Assembly (NCBI GenBank): GCA_046313435.1
Contig: JBKBYG010000001.1
Coordinates: 62,001-126,000, forward strand
Length of the DNA: 64,000 nt
Reading direction: 5' to 3'
Origin: JBKBYG01 sp046313435
GTDB lineage: Bacteria > Pseudomonadota > Alphaproteobacteria > Rickettsiales > Arcanibacteraceae
Shown here piece after piece: positions 54,155 through 61,913 of this stretch; position 1 is the first letter of the stretch; the number at the start of each line of letters is the position of its first letter. The position numbers and the translations under genes are program-made. Under the pieces are notes generated by a model. The model ran no database searches, was not told the DNA's origin, and saw only the letters and a program-made list of their open reading frames with translations.

Positions 54155-55087
54155 CTATAATGATTTTCCTAAGGGTTTATTAGGAACACTACGCTCAATT
54201 AATTTGTCTAACAATTCTTGAAAAGTTTTTTGCTGTAAGCTTGCTATTGTTGAAATAAAACTATTGGAAGGGTCGGAAGGAAAATTTTGTTTTATCGTGC
54301 AATCAGACAATACCTCATTAACTTTAGGTCTTATTTCAATGTTATCTATATTATATGTTATCTGATCATTATTACTAGGTTTTGAAATTCTCTGACCGTG
54401 TAAAATATTATTTAGAAAATTTTTCACTTCAAGAATAATATACTTAAACTTAAATTCGTTGCTTAAACTATTAGATTTATCAATTTCATCAATTTTTTCT
54501 ACGAACATTGTACTAAATTCTGTAATCGAATCTTTATAAAAGGTAAAAGTTTGTGAGAGCAAAGAAGCTATTTTAGAAACTTCTTGTGAATTTGCATTAA
54601 AAAGACTGCTTGATAAAGTTTCAATAAAATTCTTAGAATTTGGGAAAATGAATACCACCAATGGCAAAAATAAATTTTTAATAGTCAGTTTAACGGAAGA
54701 AGTAACAAAATTTTGTACCAAATTTTGTATAGGTTTGTAAATATTATATAATCTTCTTACTGTTGTAAAAATTCCTGGAAAGTAAGAGAATATATAAGAT
54801 AAATTATTAACTATATTTATAGATTTTGGAAAAATATATACAATAGAAGGTATTATTATTTTACCTATTACAGATCTGAAAAGTAAACTAGTTAAATGGT
54901 CTAAGTTTTTTATAAAAGAAATTACAGAAGCCTGAATTATTTCTGCAGCAAAATAGGCCTTGTTTTGAATATCATACTTATCATTTAAAGGTTTAAGTAT
55001 TTTAGTTGAAATAATTGTATATAGTTTTGTAAAACTTTTATTTAGTTTCCAAACTAAAAAAGTAAATTTTTGAATTTTATTTATCAT
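54155..55087 (-). CDS. Unrecognised protein with an internal duplication
   Basis: 310 residues, basic and hydrophobic. Two related segments about 75 residues apart read KIIIPSIVYIFPKSINIVNN (about residues 75-94) and NLFLPLVVFIFPNSKNFIET (about 138-157). Each is a hydrophobic stretch with the central pattern (V/F)(Y/F)IFPxS. The C-terminal 100 residues are polar, ending IERSVPNKPLGKSL. No signal peptide, family or catalytic motif recognised. The hydrophobic hairpins could insert in a membrane; a secreted host-membrane protein is only a guess. Flanked by long gaps on both sides. Confidence 0.6.
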   Translation of the reverse strand: MINKIQKFTFLVWKLNKSFTKLYTIISTKILKPLNDKYDIQNKAYFAAEIIQASVISFIKNLDHLTSLLFRSVIGKIIIPSIVYIFPKSINIVNNLSYIFSYFPGIFTTVRRLYNIYKPIQNLVQNFVTSSVKLTIKNLFLPLVVFIFPNSKNFIETLSSSLFNANSQEVSKIASLLSQTFTFYKDSITEFSTMFVEKIDEIDKSNSLSNEFKFKYIILEVKNFLNNILHGQRISKPSNNDQITYNIDNIEIRPKVNEVLSDCTIKQNFPSDPSNSFISTIASLQQKTFQELLDKLIERSVPNKPLGKSL

Positions 55088-55322
55088 TACTTAACCAACA
55101 GTGTAAAAAATTTAATACAATAATATTTTAAAAATTTAATTGTATCAAGTATATTTTAAAAAATTTATAATAAGTGACTAATTTTGAAACTAAATACAAA
55201 GATCTTTAGATTGAGTGTATAAATATAAAAAATTTGTTGCAGAAATATTATTTTTCCATAAGTATCAAGATAAATAAAAATTTATATACATAAGTAGAAA
55301 ATCATCTTAAGGAAATATATTC

Positions 55323-56216
55323 ATGGAACATGTACAAGAAGCAAGATTAAAAAAACAGCCGCAAAATAAAACCAAAAATTTTTTTTCATGGATTAATTTT
55401 CCTAAACTTATAAATTCTTGTCCAAACATTGCAGTATTGCGTATGCAAGGAGTGATTTCAGCAAGCAGTGCTAAATTTAGTAGCAATCTGTCGCTTGAAA
55501 ATTTAACTAATTCGATAAATGAAGCTTTTTCTTTATCAAACTTAAAAGCTGTAGTACTTCAAATAAATTGTCCTGGTGGTTCGCCAGTACAATCCGAACT
55601 AATTTTTAAATATATTAGATTTAAAGCTGATAAAAAAAACATTCCTGTAATAGCATGCATAGAAGATGTAGCTGCTTCAGGAGGATTATATTTAACTTAT
55701 GCAGCTGATGAAGTATACGCACTACAAAGTTCCATAGTTGGGAGTATTGGTGTAATAACAACAGGCTTCGGGTTTTATGACGCAATAAAGAAATTAGGTA
55801 TTGAAAGAAGAATATATACTCAAGGTGAAAATAAATCTGTATTAGATCCATTTTTACCAGAAAAAGAATCTGATATAAAAATTATTCATGGAATTCAAAA
55901 AGATATACATGAAAACTTTAAAAATTTTCTAAGAGAAAGACGTGCAGGTAAGCTTACCGCAGATGAAGACAAATTATTTAGTGGGGAGTTTTGGAGTGGT
56001 AAGGAAGCTATAAAACTAGGGCTTATAGATTATATCGGTGATATGAATACGGTTATAAATGATAAATTCGGTGATAAAGCTAAAATTAAAATGATTAATA
56101 CAGAAAAGAGTTGGTTTAAAAGGAAGTTTAGAATCAGTAATATAATAGAAAATATTACTGATAAAATTTATTTAATAATAAAAGAAAAATTTGAACTTAA
56201 TAAGCTAGGCCTGTAA
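55323..56216 (+). CDS. S49-family peptidase (SppA/SohB-like)
   Basis: 297 residues. Fold landmarks: VLRMQGVISAS, LKAVVLQINCPGGSPVQSE, then IACIEDVAASGGLYLTYAAD with the catalytic Ser in ASGG, and SSIVGSIGVITTGFGFYDA. The basic residue of the dyad is probably the Lys in RRAGKLTADEDKLFSGEFW. The short single-domain form resembles SohB or archaeal SppA. The N-terminus lacks an obvious span. RBS AAGGAAAT. ppdK starts 10 bp after, probably the same transcript. Degrades signal peptides or membrane proteins. Confidence 0.88.
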   Translation: MEHVQEARLKKQPQNKTKNFFSWINFPKLINSCPNIAVLRMQGVISASSAKFSSNLSLENLTNSINEAFSLSNLKAVVLQINCPGGSPVQSELIFKYIRFKADKKNIPVIACIEDVAASGGLYLTYAADEVYALQSSIVGSIGVITTGFGFYDAIKKLGIERRIYTQGENKSVLDPFLPEKESDIKIIHGIQKDIHENFKNFLRERRAGKLTADEDKLFSGEFWSGKEAIKLGLIDYIGDMNTVINDKFGDKAKIKMINTEKSWFKRKFRISNIIENITDKIYLIIKEKFELNKLGL

Positions 56217-56225
56217 GAGAATAAA

Positions 56226-58901
56226 ATGAATAAAAAATGGGTATATAATTTTAGCATTAATCAATCAGACGGCAATGTCTCAATGAAAGAATTATTAGGG
56301 GGGAAGGGTGCAAATCTTGCTGAAATGTGCTCTTTAGGAATTAATGTCCCTCCTGGATGTACAATTATTTCAGATGCGTGCAATTATTATTTAAAAAATT
56401 CTGAATCTTTTCCTGAAGATTTAATATTTCAAGTGAAAGCAGCAATTTCTTTAATTGAAAAAGAAATTAATGCGAAATTTGGTGATACATCTAACCCATT
56501 ACTATTATCAGTTAGGTCAGGCTCACGAAGCTCTATGCCAGGCATGATGGATACAATATTAAATCTCGGTTTAAACGATGAAACTGTTGAGGCACTAAGT
56601 AAAAAAACGGGTAACGAAAGATTTGCATATGATAGCTATAGAAGATTTATTCAAATATATTCAGATGTAGTGCTAGGAATTGATCATTATCATTTTGAAG
56701 AAATGATTGAATTGAAAAAACAAGAGTTAGGTATCCATTTAGACACTGATTTGACAGCTGTACATTTAAAAGAATTAGTCGTTTTATTTAAAGATAAAGT
56801 TCTTAAAACATTAAAAAAACAGTTTCCAAATGATTTAGAAGAGCAATTATGGAATGCAATAGGAGCAGTATTTAAGTCATGGATGAATTCTAGAGCAGTT
56901 ACCTATCGTAATATAAATAATATACCTGAAGAATGGGGTACTGCTGTCAATATCCAAGCAATGGTTTTTGGAAATATGGGCAATAACTCAGCTACAGGTG
57001 TAGCATTTACACGTAATCCCTCCAATGGGGACAAGTTGTTTTTTGGAGAATTCTTAATAAATGCTCAAGGTGAAGATGTTGTTGCAGGAATCAGGACACC
57101 TCAATTCATAACTAAAGCCGCTAAAGATGCAAACGCTTCTCCCTTGCCTTCTATGGAAGAAATTATGCCTGATTTATATAATGAACTCTATCTAACTGCA
57201 AACAAGCTCGAAAAGCATTATTGTGATATGCAAGATATTGAATTTACTATTGAAGAAGGTAAATTATGGATATTACAAACTCGTTCTGGAAAACGTACTA
57301 CTCAAGCTGCAATTAAAATTGCTGTAGATATGGTGGAAGAAGGACAAATTAGTGAAGAACAGGCTTTAATTAGAATTGATCCTTTAGCAATTGACCAGCT
57401 ACTTCATCCAAGTATAGATCCTAATTCGGGCTATAAAGCAATTTGTAAAGGTTTGCCTGCATCACCAGGAGCAGCATCAGGTATTGTTGTATTTAATTCA
57501 GATGATGCTGAGATTAAAGTTGCGTCATATCAAAAAGTAATATTAGTAAGAATTGAAACAAGTCCTGAAGATATACACGGTATGTATATTTCTGAAGGTG
57601 TCTTAACAAGTAGAGGAGGCATGACCTCGCATGCTGCCGTAGTTGCAAGAGGTATGGGCAAACCATGTGTCTGTGGTGCATCAAATCTTAATATAAACTA
57701 CAATAAGAAAGTTTTATCCATTGGAAATATAATAATTAAAGAAGGCGATTTGATAACTATCAATGGTTCAACTGGGGAAATTATATTAGGTGAAGTACCA
57801 ACTATTCAACCAAAATTATCAGAAGAATTTCAAAAACTGATGAATTGGGCAAATAATGTTAAAAAGCTTCAGATAAGAGCAAATGCTGAAACGCCTCTTG
57901 ATACAATGGCTGCAAAAAGATTTGGAGCGGAAGGTATTGGTTTGTGTCGGACTGAACATATGTTTTTTAATGAAAAAAGGATAAATGTTGTAAGGCAAAT
58001 GATTATCTCGTCAAATAAAAAAGATAGAGGAGCAGCATTAGCTCAACTTTTACCTATGCAACAACAAGATTTTGTTGAAATATTTAAGATAATGAATGGT
58101 TTGCCAGTAAATTTAAGATTACTAGACCCGCCTTTGCATGAATTTTTACCTCACACTCAAGCAGATATTGAAGGATTAGCGGAAATATCTGGGTTGTCTA
58201 TTGAAACAGTAAACCATCGGATTAATCAGCTCAAAGAAGCAAATCCTATGCTTGGGCATAGAGGCTGCAGGCTAGGAATATCTTATCCAGAAATATACAA
58301 AATGCAAGCAGAGGCAATATTTCTAGCCATGGTAGAAGCAATAAAGCAAAATGTTAATCCAATTGTAGAAATTATGGTACCACTTATTATAAGTGGTAAA
58401 GAATTGGAAATATTAAAAACTTTAATTGAAAAAGTTGGAATTGAGATTAGTGAAAAAGAAAACTTGCCATTAAATTTTAATATCGGCACAATGATTGAAT
58501 TACCAAGGGCTGCTCTTCAGGCAGAAGAAATTGCTAAATTTGCAAGTTTTTTCAGCTTTGGTACAAATGATTTAACGCAAACTACCTTAGGAATTTCTAG
58601 AGATGATTCTGCTTCTTTTATGAGAACTTATAAAGAGCAAAATATTATGAAATCAGATCCTTTTATAGAGTTAGATAAGGAAGGAGTAGGTGAATTAATA
58701 AAAATCGCTATTGAACGGGGTAGAAAAACTAATCCTAATATTAAAACAGGTATATGTGGTGAGCATGGCGGAAATCCTTTTTCAATTGAATTTTTTGATT
58801 TAATTGGACTTGATTATGTATCTTGTTCTCCTTACAGAGTTCCTATTGCTAGACTTGCTGCTGCACAAGCGGTAATAAAGAATAGTAAAAAAAGTTTTTA
58901 G
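56226..58901 (+). CDS. ppdK: Pyruvate, phosphate dikinase
   Basis: 891 residues; interconverts pyruvate + ATP + Pi and PEP + AMP + PPi. N-terminal ATP-grasp domain (LLGGKGANLAEMCSLGINVP; SVRSGSRSSMPGMMDTILNL; QDIEFTIEEGKLWILQTR), phosphohistidine domain (GGMTSHAAVVARGMGKPCV with the swivelling His), and C-terminal PEP/pyruvate barrel (GIGLCRTEHMFF; MIELPRAAL; FFSFGTNDLTQT; GICGEHGG). Rickettsiales typically carry this instead of pyruvate kinase. Confidence 0.98.
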   Translation: MNKKWVYNFSINQSDGNVSMKELLGGKGANLAEMCSLGINVPPGCTIISDACNYYLKNSESFPEDLIFQVKAAISLIEKEINAKFGDTSNPLLLSVRSGSRSSMPGMMDTILNLGLNDETVEALSKKTGNERFAYDSYRRFIQIYSDVVLGIDHYHFEEMIELKKQELGIHLDTDLTAVHLKELVVLFKDKVLKTLKKQFPNDLEEQLWNAIGAVFKSWMNSRAVTYRNINNIPEEWGTAVNIQAMVFGNMGNNSATGVAFTRNPSNGDKLFFGEFLINAQGEDVVAGIRTPQFITKAAKDANASPLPSMEEIMPDLYNELYLTANKLEKHYCDMQDIEFTIEEGKLWILQTRSGKRTTQAAIKIAVDMVEEGQISEEQALIRIDPLAIDQLLHPSIDPNSGYKAICKGLPASPGAASGIVVFNSDDAEIKVASYQKVILVRIETSPEDIHGMYISEGVLTSRGGMTSHAAVVARGMGKPCVCGASNLNINYNKKVLSIGNIIIKEGDLITINGSTGEIILGEVPTIQPKLSEEFQKLMNWANNVKKLQIRANAETPLDTMAAKRFGAEGIGLCRTEHMFFNEKRINVVRQMIISSNKKDRGAALAQLLPMQQQDFVEIFKIMNGLPVNLRLLDPPLHEFLPHTQADIEGLAEISGLSIETVNHRINQLKEANPMLGHRGCRLGISYPEIYKMQAEAIFLAMVEAIKQNVNPIVEIMVPLIISGKELEILKTLIEKVGIEISEKENLPLNFNIGTMIELPRAALQAEEIAKFASFFSFGTNDLTQTTLGISRDDSASFMRTYKEQNIMKSDPFIELDKEGVGELIKIAIERGRKTNPNIKTGICGEHGGNPFSIEFFDLIGLDYVSCSPYRVPIARLAAAQAVIKNSKKSF

Positions 58902-58996
58902 GAATTTTTTATATTTTACCAATAATAAGATATGGATTTTTAATTTGAGATAGACAATTATTAAATTTTGTAAGTAATTAAATTTAAGAGGAAATT

Positions 58997-59212
58997 ATGA
59001 AAAATCTATATTTTATTTCATTGATATTAGTAATAGTAGGAGCAATAAATTGGGGTTTGATTGCTGTTGCAAATATTGACTTAGTTGCTCAATTATTTGG
59101 AAATATGTCTAGCCTTACAAAGCTAGTTTATTCAATAGTGGGTCTAGCAGGCGTATATGTAGCTGTATATCGCTTTACAAATTTTACGGCAAATAATAGT
59201 CATCTACAATAG
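58997..59212 (+). CDS. DUF378 small membrane protein
   Basis: 71 residues with two spans: FISLILVIVGAINWGLIAVA and LTKLVYSIVGLAGVYVAVYR. NWGLIA plus the central F(G)NMS...L and VGLAGVY are characteristic of DUF378. Function unknown. Ribosome binding site AAGAGGAAATT. The Dps-like gene follows 20 bp later. Confidence 0.85.
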   Translation: MKNLYFISLILVIVGAINWGLIAVANIDLVAQLFGNMSSLTKLVYSIVGLAGVYVAVYRFTNFTANNSHLQ

Positions 59213-59232
59213 ATAATTTTAAGAGAGTTAAT

Positions 59233-59679
59233 ATGAGCAATCAACTAGTTCTAGAAAGTTTAAAAACGGTTTTAATTAACAGTTATTCTCTGTACTTAAA
59301 AACACAGAATTATCATTGGAATGTCATAGGACCAAATTTCAAATCTTTACATGAACTGTTTGAATTGCAATATCAAGATTTAGCTGAAGCTATAGATGTT
59401 TTAGCTGAGCGTATTAGGGCATTAGGAGATTTAGTGCCCGCAACTTTAGAAGAATATAATTCTCAAAAAATCATTTCAGATGGTAATAGAGATTTTACTT
59501 CTAATCAAATGCTTGAAGACTTGGTGAAAGGTCAAGATACAATTATATCATTACTTAAAGATTTGATTGAGAAATGTGAGCAAAATAAAGATGCAGGTAC
59601 TGCTGATATGGCAACACTTCGAATCGAAGTTCATCAAAAAAATAGATGGATGTTATCAAGTTCTATGGTAAAAATATAA
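59233..59679 (+). CDS. dps: Dps/ferritin-like protein
   Basis: 148 residues, four-helix ferritin fold of the Dps subfamily, which stores iron and consumes hydrogen peroxide. Inter-subunit ferroxidase residues are visible in YHWNVIGPNFKSLHELFELQ (His, then His/Glu) and YQDLAEAIDVLAERIRALG (Asp/Glu). The N-terminus is short with no Lys-rich tail, so DNA binding is not evident. RBS AAGAGAG. Ends in the hairpin at 59708. Confidence 0.9.
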   Translation: MSNQLVLESLKTVLINSYSLYLKTQNYHWNVIGPNFKSLHELFELQYQDLAEAIDVLAERIRALGDLVPATLEEYNSQKIISDGNRDFTSNQMLEDLVKGQDTIISLLKDLIEKCEQNKDAGTADMATLRIEVHQKNRWMLSSSMVKI

Positions 59680-59707
59680 ATAATAATGATATAATCAAAT
59701 TTTTTTC

Positions 59708-59755
59708 AAACTTTAAGCTTTAATATTTATATGCAGTATTTAAAGTTTGTTTTTA
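59708..59755 (+). terminator. Terminator after the Dps-like gene
   Basis: CAAACTTTAA (59708-59717) pairs perfectly with TTAAAGTTTG (59740-59749), followed by TTTTTAA. The loop is long (about 22 nt). It overlaps the stop codon of the small gene on the other strand. Confidence 0.6.
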
Positions 59756-59880
59756 ATATCAATATATTTTTCTACTTTAGTCATTGGAGGACTCACTTCC
59801 TTAGAAAAAAAGAAGGCAAGACCTAAAATCAACAATAATAATACCGCTAAACTTAAGTTTCTTATATTTTTATTTATCAT
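59740..59880 (-). CDS. 46-residue single-span membrane protein
   Basis: Short frame on the minus strand: a basic start MINKNIRNLSLAV, a hydrophobic span LLLLILGLAFFF, then SKEVSPPMTKVEKYIDI. The end (PPxTKVEK followed by an acidic-polar tail) looks like a small conserved alphaproteobacterial membrane protein with a PAPTxxVEKVI-type ending. I see no strong Shine-Dalgarno. Supporting its reality are the signal-anchor composition and that recalled ending; a frame on the opposite strand here lacks such features. Function unknown. Confidence 0.55.
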   Translation of the reverse strand: MINKNIRNLSLAVLLLLILGLAFFFSKEVSPPMTKVEKYIDIKNKL

Positions 59881-60164
59881 TATGATTAATTGCAATATTT
59901 ATAAAATTTTTAAATTTACATATTCTTAATTAAAATTTATTTTGCTTTTAATAAATTCTAATTTCTTATACTTAAATATTTTTATCAAAAACAAAAAATA
60001 CAAAAATAGGTCTAAAGTAAAAAATTATAACCCTAAAGTTTATATTTGTAAAATAGTAATGGATTTATTGCAATAGATATTATAGATTATGTATCAAATT
60101 ATTGAACAAATAGTATATTTGTAATTATTTGATTTTTAACATAAACATACAATCTATTTATTAA

Positions 60165-61424
60165 ATGGAATCGCTACTTATTTTTACTATTGCAATTATT
60201 GTTTTAGTAATAATTTCTGGTTTTTTTGCTGCAGCAGAAACGGCTATCACAGGAGCTTCTCAAGCTACAATTCATAAACTAAAATCCGAGGGCAATAGAA
60301 AGGCTCGAATAGTAAGTTTACTTAGAAAAGATAAAGAAAGGCTTATAAGCACAGTCTTGCTTGCTAACAGTGCATGTAATAGTGCTATTAGTGCTCTTGG
60401 AGCAATGATGGCTATTAAATTATTTTCTACGAATGAATTTGTAGCTTATGCTACAATAGTAACGACAATAATAATATTTGTTTTTGCAGAAGTTTTACCG
60501 AAAGCTTATGCATTTGAAAATGCTGAGCGCATGTCTTTAAAAATTGCACCATGCTTAAATATCATTGTAAAAACACTTTATCCTATTACCACCGCAGTAC
60601 AAATTGCAGTAAATTTTATTCTTGGGTTTCTTAGACTAAAAGGAAAAGTAAATTCCATAATTTCTGCGACTGAAGAATTGAGAGGTGCAATTGAGATGCA
60701 TCATAAAAAGGGTTTAGTAGTAAAAAGTGATCGAGACATGCTTGGTAGTATTTTAGATCTAGCTGATACTGAAGTAAAAGAAATAATGGTCCATAGGAAA
60801 AATATGATCACTATTGATATAGACTTACCTGTTAAGCAAATCATGAAAGAGGCTTTAGAAAGCAGTCATACAAGAGTACCGCTGTGGAAAGATAATCCTG
60901 ATAATATTATAGGAATATTAAATATAAAAGATTTACTGAGTGAAGTTAGTAAGCATGAAGGCGACTTAAATAAAATCAAAGTTGAAGCGATTATTTCCAA
61001 TCCATGGTATGTGCCCGATAATACAATGCTAAAAGAACAGTTGCATGAATTCCGTATTAAAAAAATACATTTTGCCTTAGTAGTAGATGAATATGGTGAT
61101 CTTAAAGGGCTAGTTACATTAGAGGATATATTAGAGGAAATAGTTGGGCAAATTGAAGATGAGCATGATGAGGAAATTGAAGGTATAAAGCTACAATTTG
61201 ATGGGTCCTATATTATTAGTGGTAATGTTACTATTAGGGATATTAACAGGCAACTTGATTGGAATCTACCCGCAGAAGAATTTAGCACTTTAGCAGGACT
61301 AATAATGCATGAGACAGAAAAAATACCTGGTATAGGAGAGAATTTTAATCTTTATGGATTAAATCTTGAAATTGAGGAAAAAGAAAATAATCACATTGCA
61401 TGGATAAAAGCTAAAAAAATATAA
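60165..61424 (+). CDS. CNNM/CorC-type transporter with CBS pair
   Basis: 419 residues. DUF21/CNNM membrane domain: start ESLLIFTIAIIVLVIISGFF, then the AAAETAITGAS motif, ISALGAMMAIKLF and IFVFAEVLPKAYAFEN. Two CBS domains follow (about residues 200-330: VKEIMVHRKNMITID; IHFALVVDEYGDLKGLVTLE), then a CorC_HlyC domain (EEFSTLAGLIMHE). Family members handle magnesium or cobalt efflux and are often called hemolysin-like. The first residue of each domain is intact. Upstream 235 bp without gene. Confidence 0.9.
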   Translation: MESLLIFTIAIIVLVIISGFFAAAETAITGASQATIHKLKSEGNRKARIVSLLRKDKERLISTVLLANSACNSAISALGAMMAIKLFSTNEFVAYATIVTTIIIFVFAEVLPKAYAFENAERMSLKIAPCLNIIVKTLYPITTAVQIAVNFILGFLRLKGKVNSIISATEELRGAIEMHHKKGLVVKSDRDMLGSILDLADTEVKEIMVHRKNMITIDIDLPVKQIMKEALESSHTRVPLWKDNPDNIIGILNIKDLLSEVSKHEGDLNKIKVEAIISNPWYVPDNTMLKEQLHEFRIKKIHFALVVDEYGDLKGLVTLEDILEEIVGQIEDEHDEEIEGIKLQFDGSYIISGNVTIRDINRQLDWNLPAEEFSTLAGLIMHETEKIPGIGENFNLYGLNLEIEEKENNHIAWIKAKKI

Positions 61425-61427
61425 TTA

Positions 61428-61913
61428 TTAAATAGGATTACTTATAAAATACCTATTTAAATCGATTAATATATATTCTGATACTTGCTCGATATTATTT
61501 TTTATAGCATCTTCTTCAAACACATAATTAGCAAATTCTGCATTAGTAGCACTATAGCTGCTTATATTATGAAAACTGCTATGATATATTATCTCATCAG
61601 TTTGAAGAGATTTCAATTCATAAAAACCAGACATTGTAACATTATAATATGTTACAAAATTGTTTTTTTGTATTGTTAATGGATTAGATGATTTATTTAA
61701 ATGTACTTTTAAGGAATACTTTTTCAATAAATTTTTTTGATCTGTAAGTAATTTATCTTCAAGCTTATTTTTAAGTAAATATCCTTCAGAAGTTTTAATA
61801 TCTTCTATATAAATACTAGGTAAATTTTGCTCAATATTTGCTATGTTGTGAACTGGTTTAAATCCACAACTTGCAATACATAAAGATAATAGGCTAGCTC
61901 TTAACCACAACAT
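61428..61913 (-). CDS. lptE: LPS-assembly lipoprotein LptE
   Basis: 161 residues. Lipoprotein signal MLWLRASLLSLCIASC with lipobox IASC followed at once by GFKPV, the hallmark of alphaproteobacterial LptE (CGF(R/K)P). Body with KVHLNKSSNPLTIQKNN and VTYYNVTMSGFYEL strands. It plugs LptD in the outer membrane and so implies that LPS or a related glycolipid is exported. Overlaps the leuS end by 20 nt, as usual in alphaproteobacteria. Confidence 0.85.
   Translation of the reverse strand: MLWLRASLLSLCIASCGFKPVHNIANIEQNLPSIYIEDIKTSEGYLLKNKLEDKLLTDQKNLLKKYSLKVHLNKSSNPLTIQKNNFVTYYNVTMSGFYELKSLQTDEIIYHSSFHNISSYSATNAEFANYVFEEDAIKNNIEQVSEYILIDLNRYFISNPI

Noticed and set aside
59747..59929. A 60-codon plus-strand frame after the Dps-like gene
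   Set aside because: It has a low-complexity Asn/Lys composition and overlaps the better-supported 46-residue frame on the other strand.
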